From Corbicula japonica (lineage: Eukaryota > Mollusca > Bivalvia > Venerida > Cyrenidae), in NCBI GenBank assembly GCA_038501625.1, contig JAZAYU010000005.1, positions 12,859,484 through 12,923,483 of the forward strand: a stretch of 64,000 bases of DNA, given 5' to 3'. Below, piece after piece: positions 1 to 12,399 of this stretch. Made by a program: the position numbers and the translations under genes. The notes under the pieces were generated by a model. It was not told where the DNA came from. It searched no databases and saw nothing but the letters and a program-made list of their open reading frames with translations. Within the stretch, counting starts at the first letter, position 1. Each line of letters begins with the position of its first letter.

Positions 1-1117
1 AGCGGTCGTGTAGGAATCCATGATAATTTTGATTGAGATATTTATCAACAGTTAAAAAACGAGAATTATCAATAACTGTCATGAAAATTCATCACGAGTG
101 TATAAGATAACAGTTTTATTGTGTTAATCTAGGTTTTACTAATTGTTAAAATTTGTTGTTGTTGTTTTTCAATTGATACCAATAACAATAATTTTAAAAG
201 ATTGGCAAGTCATCAATACAGACGACCATTATATTTATTCTGCGTAGGTTTGCACCGCACAAAGACCATTTTCAAAAAAAGTAGATATACCGTGTATCGT
301 AATATGTCATAAACGTATATCGCTTATCGTGCATCTTCTACGTATATCGTACGTCCGTCTATTATCTATCGTGCGTCCGTATATCACTTGTCTTGTGTAT
401 CGTTTGTAACTATACGTTCATGGTACTCTGCCCGCTTCACATTGTCTCAATGCGTGACACGGTTCATGCCGGTAATTTGAAGCAGGTGGACCAGGATGAA
501 CCGAGAAGATTCGTGAAGCCTTGTGCCTTACGCGGGGAAAACCCGCAATGAATCGGGATGAATGAATTTCAAATATAAAATCATGGTTTAAATACGGCTT
601 CCGCAGTTGAATCGGCATCCACCGGCTTTCAACGTAGCCATATCCAGACTCCATCGTCACTTTATCGTAATTTACCCGCTGCTATCGTGCCAAACCGTAG
701 TTCGACTAGCACGAGTTTTGGCTATGTCGGCTCTCCTCAGAGACACCGTTGCCAAACCGGGAGTCACCGTTTCTCCAACTTGGACAGAGGACATGCCGGT
801 TTAATACAGTTTGACCCTGTGGATTTTGGATGGAGAGACGGATCATGCCGTAAGAGCTTCGGTAATGCACCGGATCTCCCCGAAATAAGCCAGCATTTGG
901 TTTCGCTCCCGGGGAGTCCCGGTTGTATTTAAATTTTAAACAACACAGGGCCCACTGCCCGGTTATCGCTGGTTCAATACGGTTTATTCCGATTCAATAC
1001 GAGTTTTACCGTTGTCATTAAAGAAACAAATAATGGGAACAATTTGACCCCGGTGTCCGAACCGGGACGCATCGGGGCTGTATAAAGGGATAGAGTTAAC
1101 CAGGCTATACGAGTACA
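1..1117. other. Non-coding stretch, partly GC-richer (about 420-1100)
   Basis: No recognisable gene. Positions 280-410 hold short imperfect repeats around 'CGTATATCG' and 'CGTCCGT'. From about 420 to 1100 the base composition is richer in G+C and CpG than the surroundings, with repeated 'CCGGT' and 'TTCAATACG' words and a TATAAA at about 1081. The overlapping short ORFs here (about 65-80 residues) match no family I know and have no supporting splice context. It could be an old repeat or a regulatory patch; I cannot decide. Confidence 0.4.
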
Positions 1118-1255
1118 TTGAATATTGAGTTGTGCTCAACCCGTGGCTAGACAGCATGGGCAGTAATATACATTTCCATTACTGCAAATGAACTGGCTCA
1201 ATCAAACCGAGTTTGCAATATTTTCATATTAATTTTGTCGTATTTGAAGGCTTTC
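1118..1255 (+). repeat. Dispersed repeat, copy 1 (GAGTTG-GCTCAACCC family)
   Basis: The sequence from 'ATTGAGTTGTGCTCAACCC' through 'CTCAATCAAACCGAG' to 'GCAATATTTTCATA' recurs in inverted orientation at about 8740-8876. The match runs over roughly 120 bases with scattered mismatches. The family is not recognised. The start contains a short dyad (GAGTTG/CTCAAC) that could form a hairpin. Confidence 0.6.
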
Positions 1256-1325
1256 AAAGTTTCATTTTTATCTATATGGAACATTTAAAAAATAAATTCG
1301 ATTAAATAAATATTGAGAAAGTACA

Positions 1326-1672
1326 AAAAGGTGAAATATGCATATCAGGAATCGCCACATTCAGAAAAAACAGCCTCCCCACACAGTCAAGAAGAAGAGA
1401 GGGAGAGAGCATGGTTAATAAAATGATCAGTTTCAAAAGAGACACCACTAACAATTAACAAAAATGAGAACCCGAGGGGTTACCGCCTTGGAACGGTCAG
1501 TGGCAAATCAAATTGCCACTGGGGGTTTAAACCAGGTTCTAGGGTGCACCAACCTCACACTTGCCCCAACAGGTTCTCATATCACAAAACAAATACAAGT
1601 TGTCTTGGTGAAACAACTCCAACCCACTTATTGGCTCAACAATGTTGCATGCAAAAGCACACAAACATATAA
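1326..1672 (+). repeat. SINE-like dispersed repeat, copy A (full-length)
   Basis: About 347 bases, beginning 'AAGGTGAAATATGCATATC' and ending near 'GCACACAAACATATAAA'. The same sequence recurs at 6295-6577 (+), 54371-54735 (-), 48655-48805 (-), 50238-50425 (+), 52190-52330 (+) and 43985-44060 (-). Around 1480-1540 lies 'GGAACGGTCAGTGGC' followed by 'GGGTTTAAACC', which loosely resemble Pol III box A and box B (a diverged copy at about 50419 has GGTTTGAACC). That suggests a tRNA-derived SINE, but the resemblance is weak. It overlaps a 71-residue ORF that is not conserved between copies and so is not a gene. Confidence 0.65.
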
Positions 1673-3640
1673 AGTTTAGACCACTCTCCTGAGAATATGA
1701 TGAATCTGCTCATTTTATTAAGTTACGAGAACGTTAAAGGGTCGATTTTTTTACCGTATGTTACGACCAAGTTTACGAATCATCGCAACTTGCGAATTCT
1801 TCGAGATATAGGAAAATTTATTAGGCTACGAATGTCGTAAGATGACGTTAAGAACAATTTTACACTTATGATAGCTTCGAGATACTAGCCCCCGTTTCGC
1901 ATCCCGCAGCTGACGAGTATAAGTGATAAAATCCAGTGGACTGGTATATGTGATAAAATCAGAGACCCGTCTAATGTTTTGCTAGGTTCGGGCGCAAATT
2001 TAGTCTGGACAAGGATAGCGTTTGAAAAAGCTAGTAGACGGCTCGCTTAGCATATTGAATTGAAGTGGACGAGACTATGTTAATGCATTTAAATTTTTGC
2101 ATGGAAAATGAAATAATTTTTGTGGCCAAAATACTACTGTACTGTACACAAGCGAAACCGAAATAGAATGTTTTACAATAAAATCTAATGTGATATGCGT
2201 TGTGAACGAGAATGTGTGACATTTAACTGAAGAATGGTAATGACCGAAATATTTTGAAATAAATGAGTTTAAATAGACCTGTTTACACGCATACAAGCCC
2301 TACAAAAATTAATATTTAGCAGTTTTACTAAGGAATATAATAATACTAATATTAAAACAGAAATGTTCAATCTCCTAAACTATTTCGGTTCCTTCTAGAT
2401 TTATTATAGGCCCAGGCATATCACGAGACTCGGCATCACTTTTCCACATTACAGTAGAAATTCCTCGTTTATAGTTCCATAGAGACTGTTCAATATCGAT
2501 TGATAATCATCACATTGTACACAATGCTATCGGACTGATGTTGTTAAACACTGGTATACAACCTGAGATCCACATATGATGTCTTCATTTACACCCATAG
2601 ACATTTAAAAAAGTTTTATTTATACACACAACGAGAAAACAGTAACATCAATGCAAACATACAACGAAAATTTACAGACATAATATATGTTTTTAACTTA
2701 GATACCATTTTATTATTTCAGATTCCAGGAAATATTTAGCTTAAATTTTTAATTTTCTTAAATCTTTTTGACGGCATATTTTTAATATAATTGACTGTCG
2801 TCGTTAAATATTTATCAGTGGTGCGTAGACTATTGTGTGTGGGTCTAAAATTAGGATCGAAACATTCTTGGGACGAATATCCCATGAAACGTTTGACTGT
2901 TTTACCTTGCATGTCTCTATTTCAGTAGAAAAGTGACAGTAGTTAACTCTCTCTGGCATCTATATCCGTCAGACAAAAAGAGTTAACTACTGTGACTCCT
3001 TAGCGAGTTTAAGCTATCTTTCCTTGGGGTTTAAGTATAGGCAGGGTCTATTTAATTAGTAAATTGATAAAATAGACCCTAGTATAGGTGGTGTTCCGCG
3101 CGTTTACAGGTAAAGTACAGAATTATTAAAAAATACAATAGATATAAAAATTCTGTCATATTATAAGATGCCTGTTACCTCAACAGGGTTGCTAAAAGCA
3201 GTTTGGTGCAACTTAACCTGGTCGCTGATTAACTGCCGTACATTATGTTTGTAATAGCTACTATACTAAAATTTGTGAAAATGTGAGTTGAAAAGGTTCC
3301 AAACAATATTTACCATATCCTGTCCTTTAGTGCGTAGTTTACACATTCTAGTTGCTTTGTTTTAATAAATTATAAGCTGTACCTTTTTTTGTTTTTCACA
3401 AACAATAAATATCATGTTTTCACGATGAGGGATAAGCCTAGGAAGGAAATGTTTAAGTCGATACAGGCAGAAATTTAAACATTTGCCAATGAAATGCCTA
3501 TAGGTTTGGTTTACAACAGTCGTTTATTTACTGATAACGACTGAGTAAGAGTCTAGGGACATGTCTGGTCAGTAATTATTAGTCGGCGGCATGAGCCGCC
3601 GACAATATTTGTGCTTACTTTGGGAATTTAATGTGGGAGG
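1673..3640. other. Non-coding stretch, no gene seen
   Basis: Nothing coding is recognised. Notable words: a 'gttacga/ttacgaatc' cluster at 1740-1860 resembling one at 27420-27500 (possible diverged repeat), and an imperfect dyad around 2938-2990 in which 'AGTTAACTCT' on one side answers 'AGAGTTAACTACTGT' on the other. Everything else looks like ordinary AT-rich intergenic or intronic DNA. Confidence 0.4.
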
Positions 3641-3644
3641 ATCC

Positions 3645-4021
3645 TAGCATAATTTCAGAAATGTTTGTATTTTTGTTCAGATATATATTAATGAGAGTTA
3701 TTTTGCAAAAAAAGTATTAACAAATGTTTAACGAATTGTACTATTGGAACTGGTTGACATCGCTTTGTAGGATTTCTTTGATTTAAAAAAAAATTAAATA
3801 ATAAGTTCTCCTGAGCACGTGACTATTTTTGAGGGGATACTAGCATAATTTCAGAAATGTTTGTATTTTTGTTCTGATATATATTAATGAGAGTTGTTTT
3901 GCAAAAAAAAAACGTATTAACAAATTTTTAAGGAATTGTACCATGGGAACTGGTTGACATCGCTTTTTAAGAGTTATTTTATTTTTTTTTTAAATAATAA
4001 GTTCTCCTAAGAACGTGACTT
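3645..4021. repeat. Tandem duplication of a ~190-bp segment
   Basis: Two adjacent copies (about 3645-3828 and 3835-4021) share 'CTAGCATAATTTCAGAAATG', 'ATATATATTAATGAGAGTT', 'GGAACTGGTTGACATCGCTTT' (split by small changes) and 'AATAATAAGTTCTCCT'. They differ mainly in A/T homopolymer length and point changes. No coding content. Confidence 0.75.
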
Positions 4022-4027
4022 TTTTTA

Positions 4028-4275
4028 AAACAACGGTAGCCGTTCCTTCCGTATAATCGGTAAGAGATGTTGACTGTGACACTGTTTTGTAGTTGTGGTC
4101 CAAAATAACTCTTGAGAGTTTTTTTGGAAAGAAACGTTTAAATAAATGTAAAATTATTATGCTGTTCATACATTGTTTTACATCATACATTGCAAGCGTA
4201 CTTTTCGTACAATCGGTCAGGGATGTAGACTGTTGCACCGCCTTTGTAGCTATATTTGTGGCTGTGGAACGTAAT
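4028..4275. repeat. Two diverged copies of a short repeat (third copy near 11940)
   Basis: Positions 4028-4098, 4194-4275 and 11940-12030 share the pattern 'CG(T/G)AC..TCGGTCAGGGATGT.GACTGT...CACTG..TTTGTAG'. The similarity is clear but gapped. The short ORFs on both strands here are by-products. Function unknown. Confidence 0.45.
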
Positions 4276-6294
4276 TGGCGAAAATATTTGTTCTGGACAA
4301 AACGTAAATACATTTTGTTATATAGAATTCAATAAAAGCAACAAAGGCACACTAATATTAGAGATATAATGATTAAATAAAACCGGGTATGTGCAAGAAA
4401 ATCGCAATGACGTCAAATGGGATATGTATATTCTGACCGCAGACACGGTGCAAGAATTTTGAAGTATTTCAGTTTTTTGGAGTTATTTTTGCTTTATTTA
4501 AAATATATACCGTGTCGATTGTTTTACGGGTTTGTTACGTAACACGGACGGGGTTTAGCTCAAACTACACACAACTCCAGTGATCTCCCCTTGATTGTGT
4601 TTCCTTAAAATATAGAACACTGAAATTTGAACAAATTTCTAATGTTTTGTGCGAATTTAAATTGTGAAAGTCATGAATATGATTCGGAAGTGGAATTAAC
4701 GTGACAGATAGTACGTGAAATCCTGAAAGGATTACAAATAAACACAGACATGGACAAAAATTACAGTGTAATTTCGAAAGGTCAGGACATAAGGATTTTA
4801 AGAACTATGTTATTCATGAATTCTCATCATGGCTTCAAGATAAGTCTGGATATATAAAAATGAAAATTACAAGTAATTTATAGTAATTTGAGCTTTTCCT
4901 TATGTCAAAATAAAAGATAAGAGTAAGTGCTACAAAGAAATGAGAAAAATATTTAACAAAATCTATTTATTTTATGAAAAAAGGACTTTGGTCACCGTTA
5001 TTTTCCATGCAAGTTTTCATATATTCTACAAAATGCAATTAAAAATAAATATGAAAGTAAGATAGTGCAGACATCCTTACAGATAAACTGACAGTTAAAA
5101 TTTTAATTTAATTCTTATCTTGACTGAAATCCTCCCATTAAAATATCCATGTTTACTAAAATTCAGAAATCCACCATTTACAACTTTACACAAGAAAGTA
5201 GTGCAAACAGTAAGTATGGTGTCAATACTGGACACAGCTAATGCAAAGTACACTAAGCATTAAATATAGTAATTTAAATTTAAAGTTTCAGTATGAAAGT
5301 GTGTGATAACTGATAACGTTCTGTCTCAATTTTATATTATGAGTTGCATAAATAAAATACTATTATGCAAATAAAAAACATATTCAAGCTGTAGCATGTG
5401 TTTATGCTTATATTTAATAAAACAAAAAGGTAGTAACTGTGCTACTAATACCATTAATTTTATTGCCTAATAGTGAAAACATATTTCTGTAGTATTAAAT
5501 GTTGTAAAAACGAAACATGTCATTGATTATGTTTCTGATATGCTGCCATAAGCAAAACAATATACAACTTAACTGCAAGTTTTTGATATACAAGTGTTAT
5601 GAAGTTGCAATTATTTCATAACATTAAAAGCCTATTGCAATCATGGGATAGGATTCTTAATTAAGTTTTGTCAAATAAAGATTTTCCACTTCATATGAAC
5701 AGTACTCCCCTTCGTAAAGCACATGGTAAACTTCATTTAGTGAATGGTCTTGTCCTTTTTTTATATCATGAATAGTGCCTACAAAGATGTTTTTGTAGGT
5801 CAAATACTTTATGAATAAAAATTACTAACATCATATTTTTAATGTGTAATCTTTAAGACATAATTTAATTAAGTATACATAATCACAAGCTTATTTGATC
5901 ATTGCATGAAATGGAAACACGGAGCTCAATCGAAGTATAATAATATTAAACGTGGTCCGTTCAGGGACACCATACTTTCATATCACCAGAAAATCATAGG
6001 TAATTTTGTGTACACTAAGAATGTAAACAACGGTGACCCTCACTAGAAAATGGTAATAAATTATGTTGACGTTTATGTTGACGTACACAATCGCACGGTA
6101 TTTGCAAAGAAATGTGCATTTATTACATAAACGAACTTTCTTTGCAACAATAAACTCACCTAAAGTTTAAAAACAGCCTTTTTTTCCTACTTTCACTTTA
6201 CTTCCACGACCGGACGTTCAGAAAACGGAAGTCAAAGGGGATTAACACTGAAGAAAATAGTTCGCACGTGGCAACAAAATATTTCACATTTACA
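4276..6294. other. AT-rich non-coding stretch
   Basis: No ORF of useful length, RNA gene or repeat that I can name. A short direct repeat 'ATGTTGACGTTTATGTTGACGT' style word occurs near 6063-6084. Some CRE-like TGACGT words are present, but nothing supports a promoter. Confidence 0.4.
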
Positions 6295-6577
6295 TAAAAA
6301 GGTGAAATATGCATATCAGGAATTGCCACATTCAGAAAACAACAGCCTCCCCACACAGTCAAGAAGAAGAGAGGGGGAGAGAGCATGGTTAATAAAATAA
6401 TCAGTTTCAAAAAGGACGCCACTAACAAAAAACAAAAATGAGAACCCGAGGGGTTACCGCCTTGGAACGGTCAGTGGCAAATCAAATTGCCACTGGGGGT
6501 TTAAACCAGGTTCTAGGGTGCACCAACCTCACACTTGCCCCAACAGGTTCTCGTATCACAAGACAAGTACAAATTGT
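6295..6577 (+). repeat. SINE-like dispersed repeat, copy B (3'-truncated)
   Basis: Nearly identical to copy A from 'AAAGGTGAAATATGCATATC' through 'GGGTTTAAACCAGGTTC' and 'CACTTGCCCCAACAGGTTC'. It stops shortly after 'CAAGTACAAATTG', so the last ~90 bases of copy A are missing. High identity to copy A suggests fairly recent activity of the family. Confidence 0.7.
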
Positions 6578-7805
6578 AACAAATTAAACAATCAAAATGA
6601 CTAACAGAAAAAATACAGTTAATATTAGAAATACATAAGTTATCAGTAAGTTCGCCAAAAAATGCGATATTTTAAATGAAGTTCGTTTTGCGCATGAACA
6701 CATATATTGGTGATTAGTCCCTTACTTCCGCAAAGCTGTGTTGATGAAAATGTTTTATTTACACGTCTGAAATTAAAGGCAGATTATGAATGATCGACGG
6801 AAGATCAAGACGATCAATTGGTAAGGAACAAAATTTTAACCATTGTTCTTTATGATGGATTGTGTTTTTGGGGATGTCATGTTGTATTAACAACCCAGAA
6901 CGCGATTATTTTCGTCGGTGTAAAAAAAACAAAGATGGACGCCCTAGTTTTTCTTGCAGTTTAGTGGGTTCGTTTATGGGATATAAGATATTTCAAATAT
7001 ATATTTAAATATAAGACTCAGTGCATCTACAGTAATATCGTGGCATTCCAAGTATGCTTTTACTTTCAGAAAATATTGGTCAGAGTAAAAGAAAACTTGC
7101 ACAGAAAATTGCATATTTATTTCTGTATTCACATGTCATGTGCTACACCAATGCTAATATGCCTATGCTTAAAGATTACTGGCAGGAAGATTTATAAAAT
7201 ATTATAACATTTTTCAACAATGCCCTTTTATATCTCAAGATTATATGCATTGGTGCCAACAGTACCATTTTCTTATTTCAACAATTACATAGTCCTTAAA
7301 ACTGTATCAACTGTATCCAAAATATTGCATGTGTACAGTCATTGTATGCTTAAATGTGAAATCAACTTTACTAAAACAGTTTGGCATATTTTGCATATAA
7401 TGATTTGTATAAACCCAGCTGCATGAATACACTTCTGATTATTTCTGGTGAGGTTGTAGTCTTACTAAATATAGACACTTCAAGCACTTTGGAAAACAAA
7501 GTTCTGTAGCACACTGGCAGTAATACACCGTCCAGGTTTACAAGTCTTAACAAGGTAAATAGATTGGTTTTTTTACTAGAATAGCTTAAACAAGCTTGCT
7601 TAGTCTCAATGATATACAGACAATATGGCCAGGAGATTCTGCCCAGATTAATGAACTGAACAGCCCAGGACATGCAGATTTTTTTCAGCCCATAGTCAGA
7701 GACAATATGGCCAAGCTTAAAGATGTTTTTATTTTTTGCAATGAAATAAAATAATGCAGCATCTTTTGGAAAAGCTATCATTTTTGTTGCTCAAAAATTG
7801 TTAAA
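6578..7805. other. Non-coding stretch with an unrecognised 136-residue minus-strand ORF
   Basis: The longest ORF (7371-7781, minus) has no recognisable domain, and its composition matches translated AT-rich intergenic DNA. 'CAATATGGCCA' occurs twice (7620-7630 and 7702-7713), a small local repeat. No gene is called. Confidence 0.35.
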
Positions 7806-7989
7806 ATATACTTAAAGAAATTAGAAATGCAACTTCTTAAAACAAGAAATACATTTCATATTTAAAAAGTTGCATTTTTAATTTCTTCAAATACATATTT
7901 TATAGTAAATGAAATTAAAAACGCAACTTCTTTAATCACGAAACATATTTTGTGTTAAAAAGTTGCATTTCTAATTTCTTTAAGTATAT
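7806..7989. mobile_element. Hairpin MITE with perfect 30-bp terminal inverted repeats
   Basis: Bases 7806-7835 and 7960-7989 are exact reverse complements over 30 positions (outer ends ATATACTTAAAG / CTTTAAGTATAT). Two further half-units in opposite orientation lie inside (around 7868-7897 and 7910-7932, 'AAGTTGCATTTTTAATTTC' and its inverse with changes). A related partial copy is at 58285-58392. The element is far too short to encode a transposase, so it is probably a non-autonomous DNA element. Its parent superfamily is unclear because I could not fix a target-site duplication. Confidence 0.65.
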
Positions 7990-8162
7990 ATTTGTTTACT
8001 CAATATGACCCCTTCAAACATAGATAAAAGAAACTGGTATTTTAATTTTTAAATTATCTAGTTTTCGCTAGGTAATTATCGCAATTACAGGAAAAATTTA
8101 TGACGATCAGTTTGGATTAAACTTGAAAATTAACCATGTCTGACTTAATTTTTTCCCGTCTC

Positions 8163-8700
8163 AGGGATTTCAATAGATGCTGATTCTTGCATTTTGATGC
8201 AAGCAAATTAGTTTTTTCTACATTTGACTGTTCCTGATTTTGAGTCTGGGTTCTTTTGATGAAGGAAACATGGTTGAATTTTGCAAGAATAAAGATAAAT
8301 ATTGTGTCTATTGCATTTTAATTATGAAATAAATACTTATTAGACCACTGAATATATATTAAAATGAAGTTAAAGCACTTTTATAAGTAGTTAAGTTCAA
8401 TGAACACAAGATATGACTTGCAACTATTTGATTTATAATGAACCCTTAAACTCTCTCAACAGGGACAAACGACTCCAGGTTTTCAAAAGCTATTGAAATC
8501 CCTGCACCTCTGAAAAGACTTTCACAAGCAAAGAACAGTCCCCAGCTTATTACTTAGATGTGATAAATTTGTGAAGAAAAAACATATTTAAAAGAACATT
8601 TTAAACTTAATGTAACCAGGGGTCCAAAAGTAAAAAAAATCAAATATGCTTGCATCAAAATGCAAGAACCTGCATCTATTGAAATCCCTGAATGATATCT
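8163..8700. repeat. Pair of inverted repeats around 'CAGGGATTTCAATAGATGC'
   Basis: About 60 bases at 8163-8222 reappear in inverted orientation at about 8636-8697 ('GGGATTTCAATAGATGC', 'TTCTTGCATTTTGATGCAAG'). They differ at scattered positions. They could be the two ends of a ~535-bp non-autonomous element or two separate copies of a dispersed repeat. The stretch between holds no ORF of note. Confidence 0.5.
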
Positions 8701-8739
8701 TCTAATAAAATAATTTGTGATAGATGAAAAGGGAACTTT

Positions 8740-8876
8740 GAAAGCCATCGAACACAACAAATATGAAAATATTGCAGGCTCGGTTTGATTGAGCCTGTTC
8801 ATGGACTGTAATGGAAATGCAAATTACTGCCCACGCCCCCTAGCCCCGGGTTGAGCGCAACTCAATATTTACATGA
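8740..8876 (-). repeat. Dispersed repeat, copy 2 (GAGTTG-GCTCAACCC family)
   Basis: Inverted counterpart of the repeat at 1118-1255. Read on the minus strand it carries 'ATTGAGTTGCGCTCAACCC', 'GGGCAGTAAT', 'GGCTCAATCAAACCGAG' and 'TGCAATATTTTCATA'. Confidence 0.55.
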
Positions 8877-9139
8877 ATAAACAGTACAATTATGTCAATT
8901 ATGAGTTAAATGGCATTGAAAGAACAAAGATATATTAATATTTCTGACGACAAACTAGGAATAATTATATTATATGCATTGACTTAGTAATAGTAACTGA
9001 AATAGATTTATGATGTAGAGTTAAATTTCTGAAAGTTGAAGATGATAATATTCATTAACAAAGATTGTCATTCTAAGGGGCATAACTAAAAATGATTGAT
9101 CAAGAGCACCTTTCTGCTATATAAATGTGCCTTTCATCG

Positions 9140-9310
9140 CATGTGCTTCTAGTGTAGATCCAGATCAGACTGAACATCTGTGCCATCTGATCAGATCTAC
9201 GTTGTTCACGTCTTGTTCAGAAATAACTTTATGAATCTAAAAGTGAATAATGCAGATCCTGACCAAACAGCAAAGAGATGCAGGGTGATCTAGATCTACA
9301 CTGTTTGCCC
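9140..9310. repeat. GATC-rich dispersed repeat, copy
   Basis: Contains 'GTAGATCCAGATCAGACTG', 'ATCTGATCAGATCTAC' and ends in 'GATCTAGATCTACACTG'. Related copies occur at about 9505-9560, 28383-28470, 30595-30785, 33255-33418, 39500-39580, 44570-44695, 45325-45480, 45595-45790, 56160-56235 and 56475-56510. All are built from 'GTAGATC(C/T)(A/T)GATCAG' and its reverse complement, so each copy is partly self-complementary. No coding content. Confidence 0.65.
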
Positions 9311-9559
9311 ATGCCATAAATGTGTATATACGCCGTTAAAGGTTGAACTTAGAAATGGATTTTCTGTGCAAAACTCAAGTATTCCATATTTTATGTCTAC
9401 TTTTTCCATACAGCTTGTATTCCATGTGTGACAAGGTTAGACCATATCAACTTGCATATCAGTTTGGCTAATCAGAGTCTGTTAATGTTTAGATCTTTCA
9501 GGTACATGTACTTCCTGATCAAGATTCAAAGAGTGTAGATATAGATCAGATTGATGCGT

Positions 9560-10336
9560 TGCATGCATTAAAAGGGTCTAAATAGATAACAGTGGGGAAA
9601 GGGTGTCTGTTAAAGGCTCTAGCTAATGAAATGAATATAAAGAGCCCCTTTATCTGATTTATAAGATTGGACACTTCCTTAAAATATGGTTACATTAACA
9701 TAATGCTGGCTCGGACACATTGTTATACACAAAACCAAGATCAAACAGCCTTTCACGGAGTCCCTGTGTATTTACTCTGAATGTGGAAATAATCAAGAGA
9801 AATACAAGGTAAAGTAATAAGATATAATAATATAAGAAATAAATATAATGTTGCTAATCCAACAATTTCCATACTATATGACTAACACATAAAATTTGTT
9901 GTGCCTCTTTCATTTACTAAATGACATTTATAAGGCCATTGGCATTGCTTTAAGTTGTGATGTATTGCTATAAAGCATGAATATAAATTATCATCATCAA
10001 GTTCAACTACTGTTAAGCAACCTGACCTGCACAACATTGTTTGGAATGAATAAGTACTTGTGTAAATATTGAGTTGCATACACTCAGGGCTAGGCAATGT
10101 ATTTTGATCCTGGTATTGCTCGATCAAACTTACATGTATCCTGTAATGTTTTTGTATTTGTCCTGTTCAATTGCTTTTAATGTTCCCTTTCTCATTTATT
10201 AAAAAAAGTTCTCCAAAATGATGTTTGTGTTAATATTTTGACCAGTTTTATTTTGGGTGGTCTGAATATTCCTATTTCTAGCAACTATTAAATTGAATAA
10301 TTTTCAATGATTGTTCTATCTGAGTTATTGTTGTTT
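9560..10336. other. Non-coding stretch, no gene seen
   Basis: Contains one short minus-strand ORF (9882-10127) without recognisable features. No RNA gene, repeat or regulatory site that I can support. Confidence 0.35.
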
Positions 10337-11270
10337 TTATGCCCCCGGCATCTAGTGATTGAACCATCTGTCTGTCCATCCGCCCGTACGTACGTCCGTC
10401 CGGTTAACCTTTTCAGCAAGATGGATATTTCTCAATTTCTACAAAGAGCATTGGCATGAAAGTTTATACACCTACTTAACAGTTCACAGGTCATGACCCT
10501 GACAAGTTCCATAACTCTAGCTACCTATTTTTCTGGGATTATCTCCCCTTTTTGTACTTAGATAAATATTTAAACTGTTTTTGGCAAGTTAGATATTTCT
10601 CATTTCCTCACAAAGAATTGGCATAAAAAGTAAACACACTTCCTTAGGAGTGCATAGATCTTGACCCTTACAAATTATATTACTCTGGCTATCTTATTTC
10701 TGGTTTTATCTCCCCATTTTGTACTTGGAGATAAATGGTTAACCTGTTTTGGTAAGTTAGATATTACTTAGTTTCTACAAAGAGCATTTGCATGAAAGTT
10801 TACACACTTACTTTGCTGTGCACAGATCATGACCCTTACAAAAAACATAACTCTATGTACCTTTTTTCTGGGATTATCTCCCCATTTTGTATTTGGAGAT
10901 AAACGGTTAACCCGTTTTGGAAAGTTGGATATTTCTCAATTTCTACTAAGGGCATTGGGCATTGGCATGAAAGTTCTTACACTCACTTAACAGTGAATAG
11001 GTTATGACGCTTACAAGTCACATAACTCTGGCTATCTTATTCCCAGGGTTATCTCCCCTGAGATAAATGGTTAACATGCTTTTGCAAGTTGGATATTTAT
11101 CATTTTCTGCAAAGAACAGTAAAATGAATTTAACACACTTACTTAACACAGGTATTGACCCTGACAAGTTACATAACTCTAGCTATCTTATTTCTGGGGT
11201 TATCTCCCCAGTTTGTACTTAGAAAAATGGTTTATATGTTTCAGCAAGTTGGATATTTCTCAATTTCAAT
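10337..11270 (+). repeat. Tandem array, about five units of ~168 bp
   Basis: The array starts at 'ATGCCCCCGGCATC', followed by a CCGTCCGT-like stretch. Each unit carries 'GGATATTTCTCAATTTCTAC', 'GGCATGAAAGTTTA', 'CACTTACTTAACAG', 'CATAACTCTAGCTA' and 'TTATCTCCCC'. Successive TTATCTCCCC landmarks near 10539, 10706, 10874, 11049 and 11200 give spacings of about 167, 168, 175 and 151. Units are well diverged, so the array is old. Architecture is similar to, but sequence different from, the ~160-bp array at 32225-32900. Confidence 0.75.
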
Positions 11271-12399
11271 CATGTGCCTCTAATAAATGCCCACCCTCCC
11301 AATACTTGGATCATCAGTGTTTGTTCTAAATGCCTAGGCATTTATTACTGTAACATTAAATTCTGTCACTTTCCCAATTTTGTCATGAATAATCTGTACT
11401 TTATAAAACTTTCCCAATTTTGTAATGAATAATCTGTACTTTATAATCTTAGATTACATGTTACATTAATTGATTTTATGTAAACTCCTTTTTTTGCACA
11501 GGTTCTGGCACCAGAATGTTTTTTTCCATTTTTTAGAACTAACTTGTGATTTTTTGCTGTTTTAACATTGTGCTATCATTTTAATTTTGTATCATGACAT
11601 ACTTCACTACCGCATATGTGTTGTCCAAACACAGCTTCTTGTTTTGTTTTTTTTTTGTTTTTTTTTATTTACAGTGAAAATTTTAATGCAATTTAACTAA
11701 TATTACATATTTATATGCTATTCAACATAGGCAACCCACATTTTTGCAAGCATATAACATGTCTTCCATAGGAGTTTCTTCATTCTGTTTAGTTTTAATA
11801 AATCTTTATAACTTAAATAAAACTGGAATTCCTCTTACTTTGAACATTATGTGTTTGTTTTATTTTGATTATGTTTACGCTCCGCTGGCTCGCAGCACTT
11901 TCAGTGCTTTGATTTTTTTTCATGTGACGATTTTTTAAAACAACAGAAGCCCGTACTATTGGCCAGGGATGTTCACTGTTTCACTGCGTACATACATATG
12001 TTCCGATTTTTGTAGTTGTAGAACGTAAAAGTCTCAGATTTCGTCAGAGCAGTGTGATTACGAATGTTGTAATTACATGGAAATCCTTCTCCCGCCGACT
12101 TGATGCCTTGCATCAAAATTTTTCTTGTCACGGTCGTAATATCCCGAAATCAGAGCGTCTACCAGTCGAAGCGTCTAGATAACCCAGCCCATGGAAACTC
12201 CGCGTTTTGCCTAGACCCATTTGAAACAACGACTTTGATTGGCTGCTATTTAATAATCCAATTATAATAAAGGATTGAAAGGGGGTATTCCCATACTGAT
12301 GTCCTTCATTAATTAAAGAGTCTATAGAGAAAGCGAGAACCACGAACTTCCGTTCAAACGGCTTTACTTGGTTTTCTTCGCTGTTTCATATTAAATTCC
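11271..12399. other. Non-coding stretch with short local repeats
   Basis: A 40-base direct repeat sits at about 11370-11450 ('CTTTCCCAATTTTGT' and 'ATGAATAATCTGTACTTTAT', each twice). Poly-T runs occur at 11640-11670. Two short ORFs (11744-11938 plus, 12128-12343 minus) show no family signal. A third copy of the 4028/4194 repeat lies at 11940-12030. Confidence 0.4.

Noticed and set aside
420..1100. LTR of a retrotransposon
   Set aside because: TATAAA and GC-rich composition were suggestive, but no TG...CA ends, primer-binding site, second LTR or gag-pol frame exists in the window.
7371..7781. 136-residue minus-strand ORF
   Set aside because: Longest non-transposon ORF outside arrays, but with no domain, no signal and AT-driven composition; chance length in this much DNA is expected.
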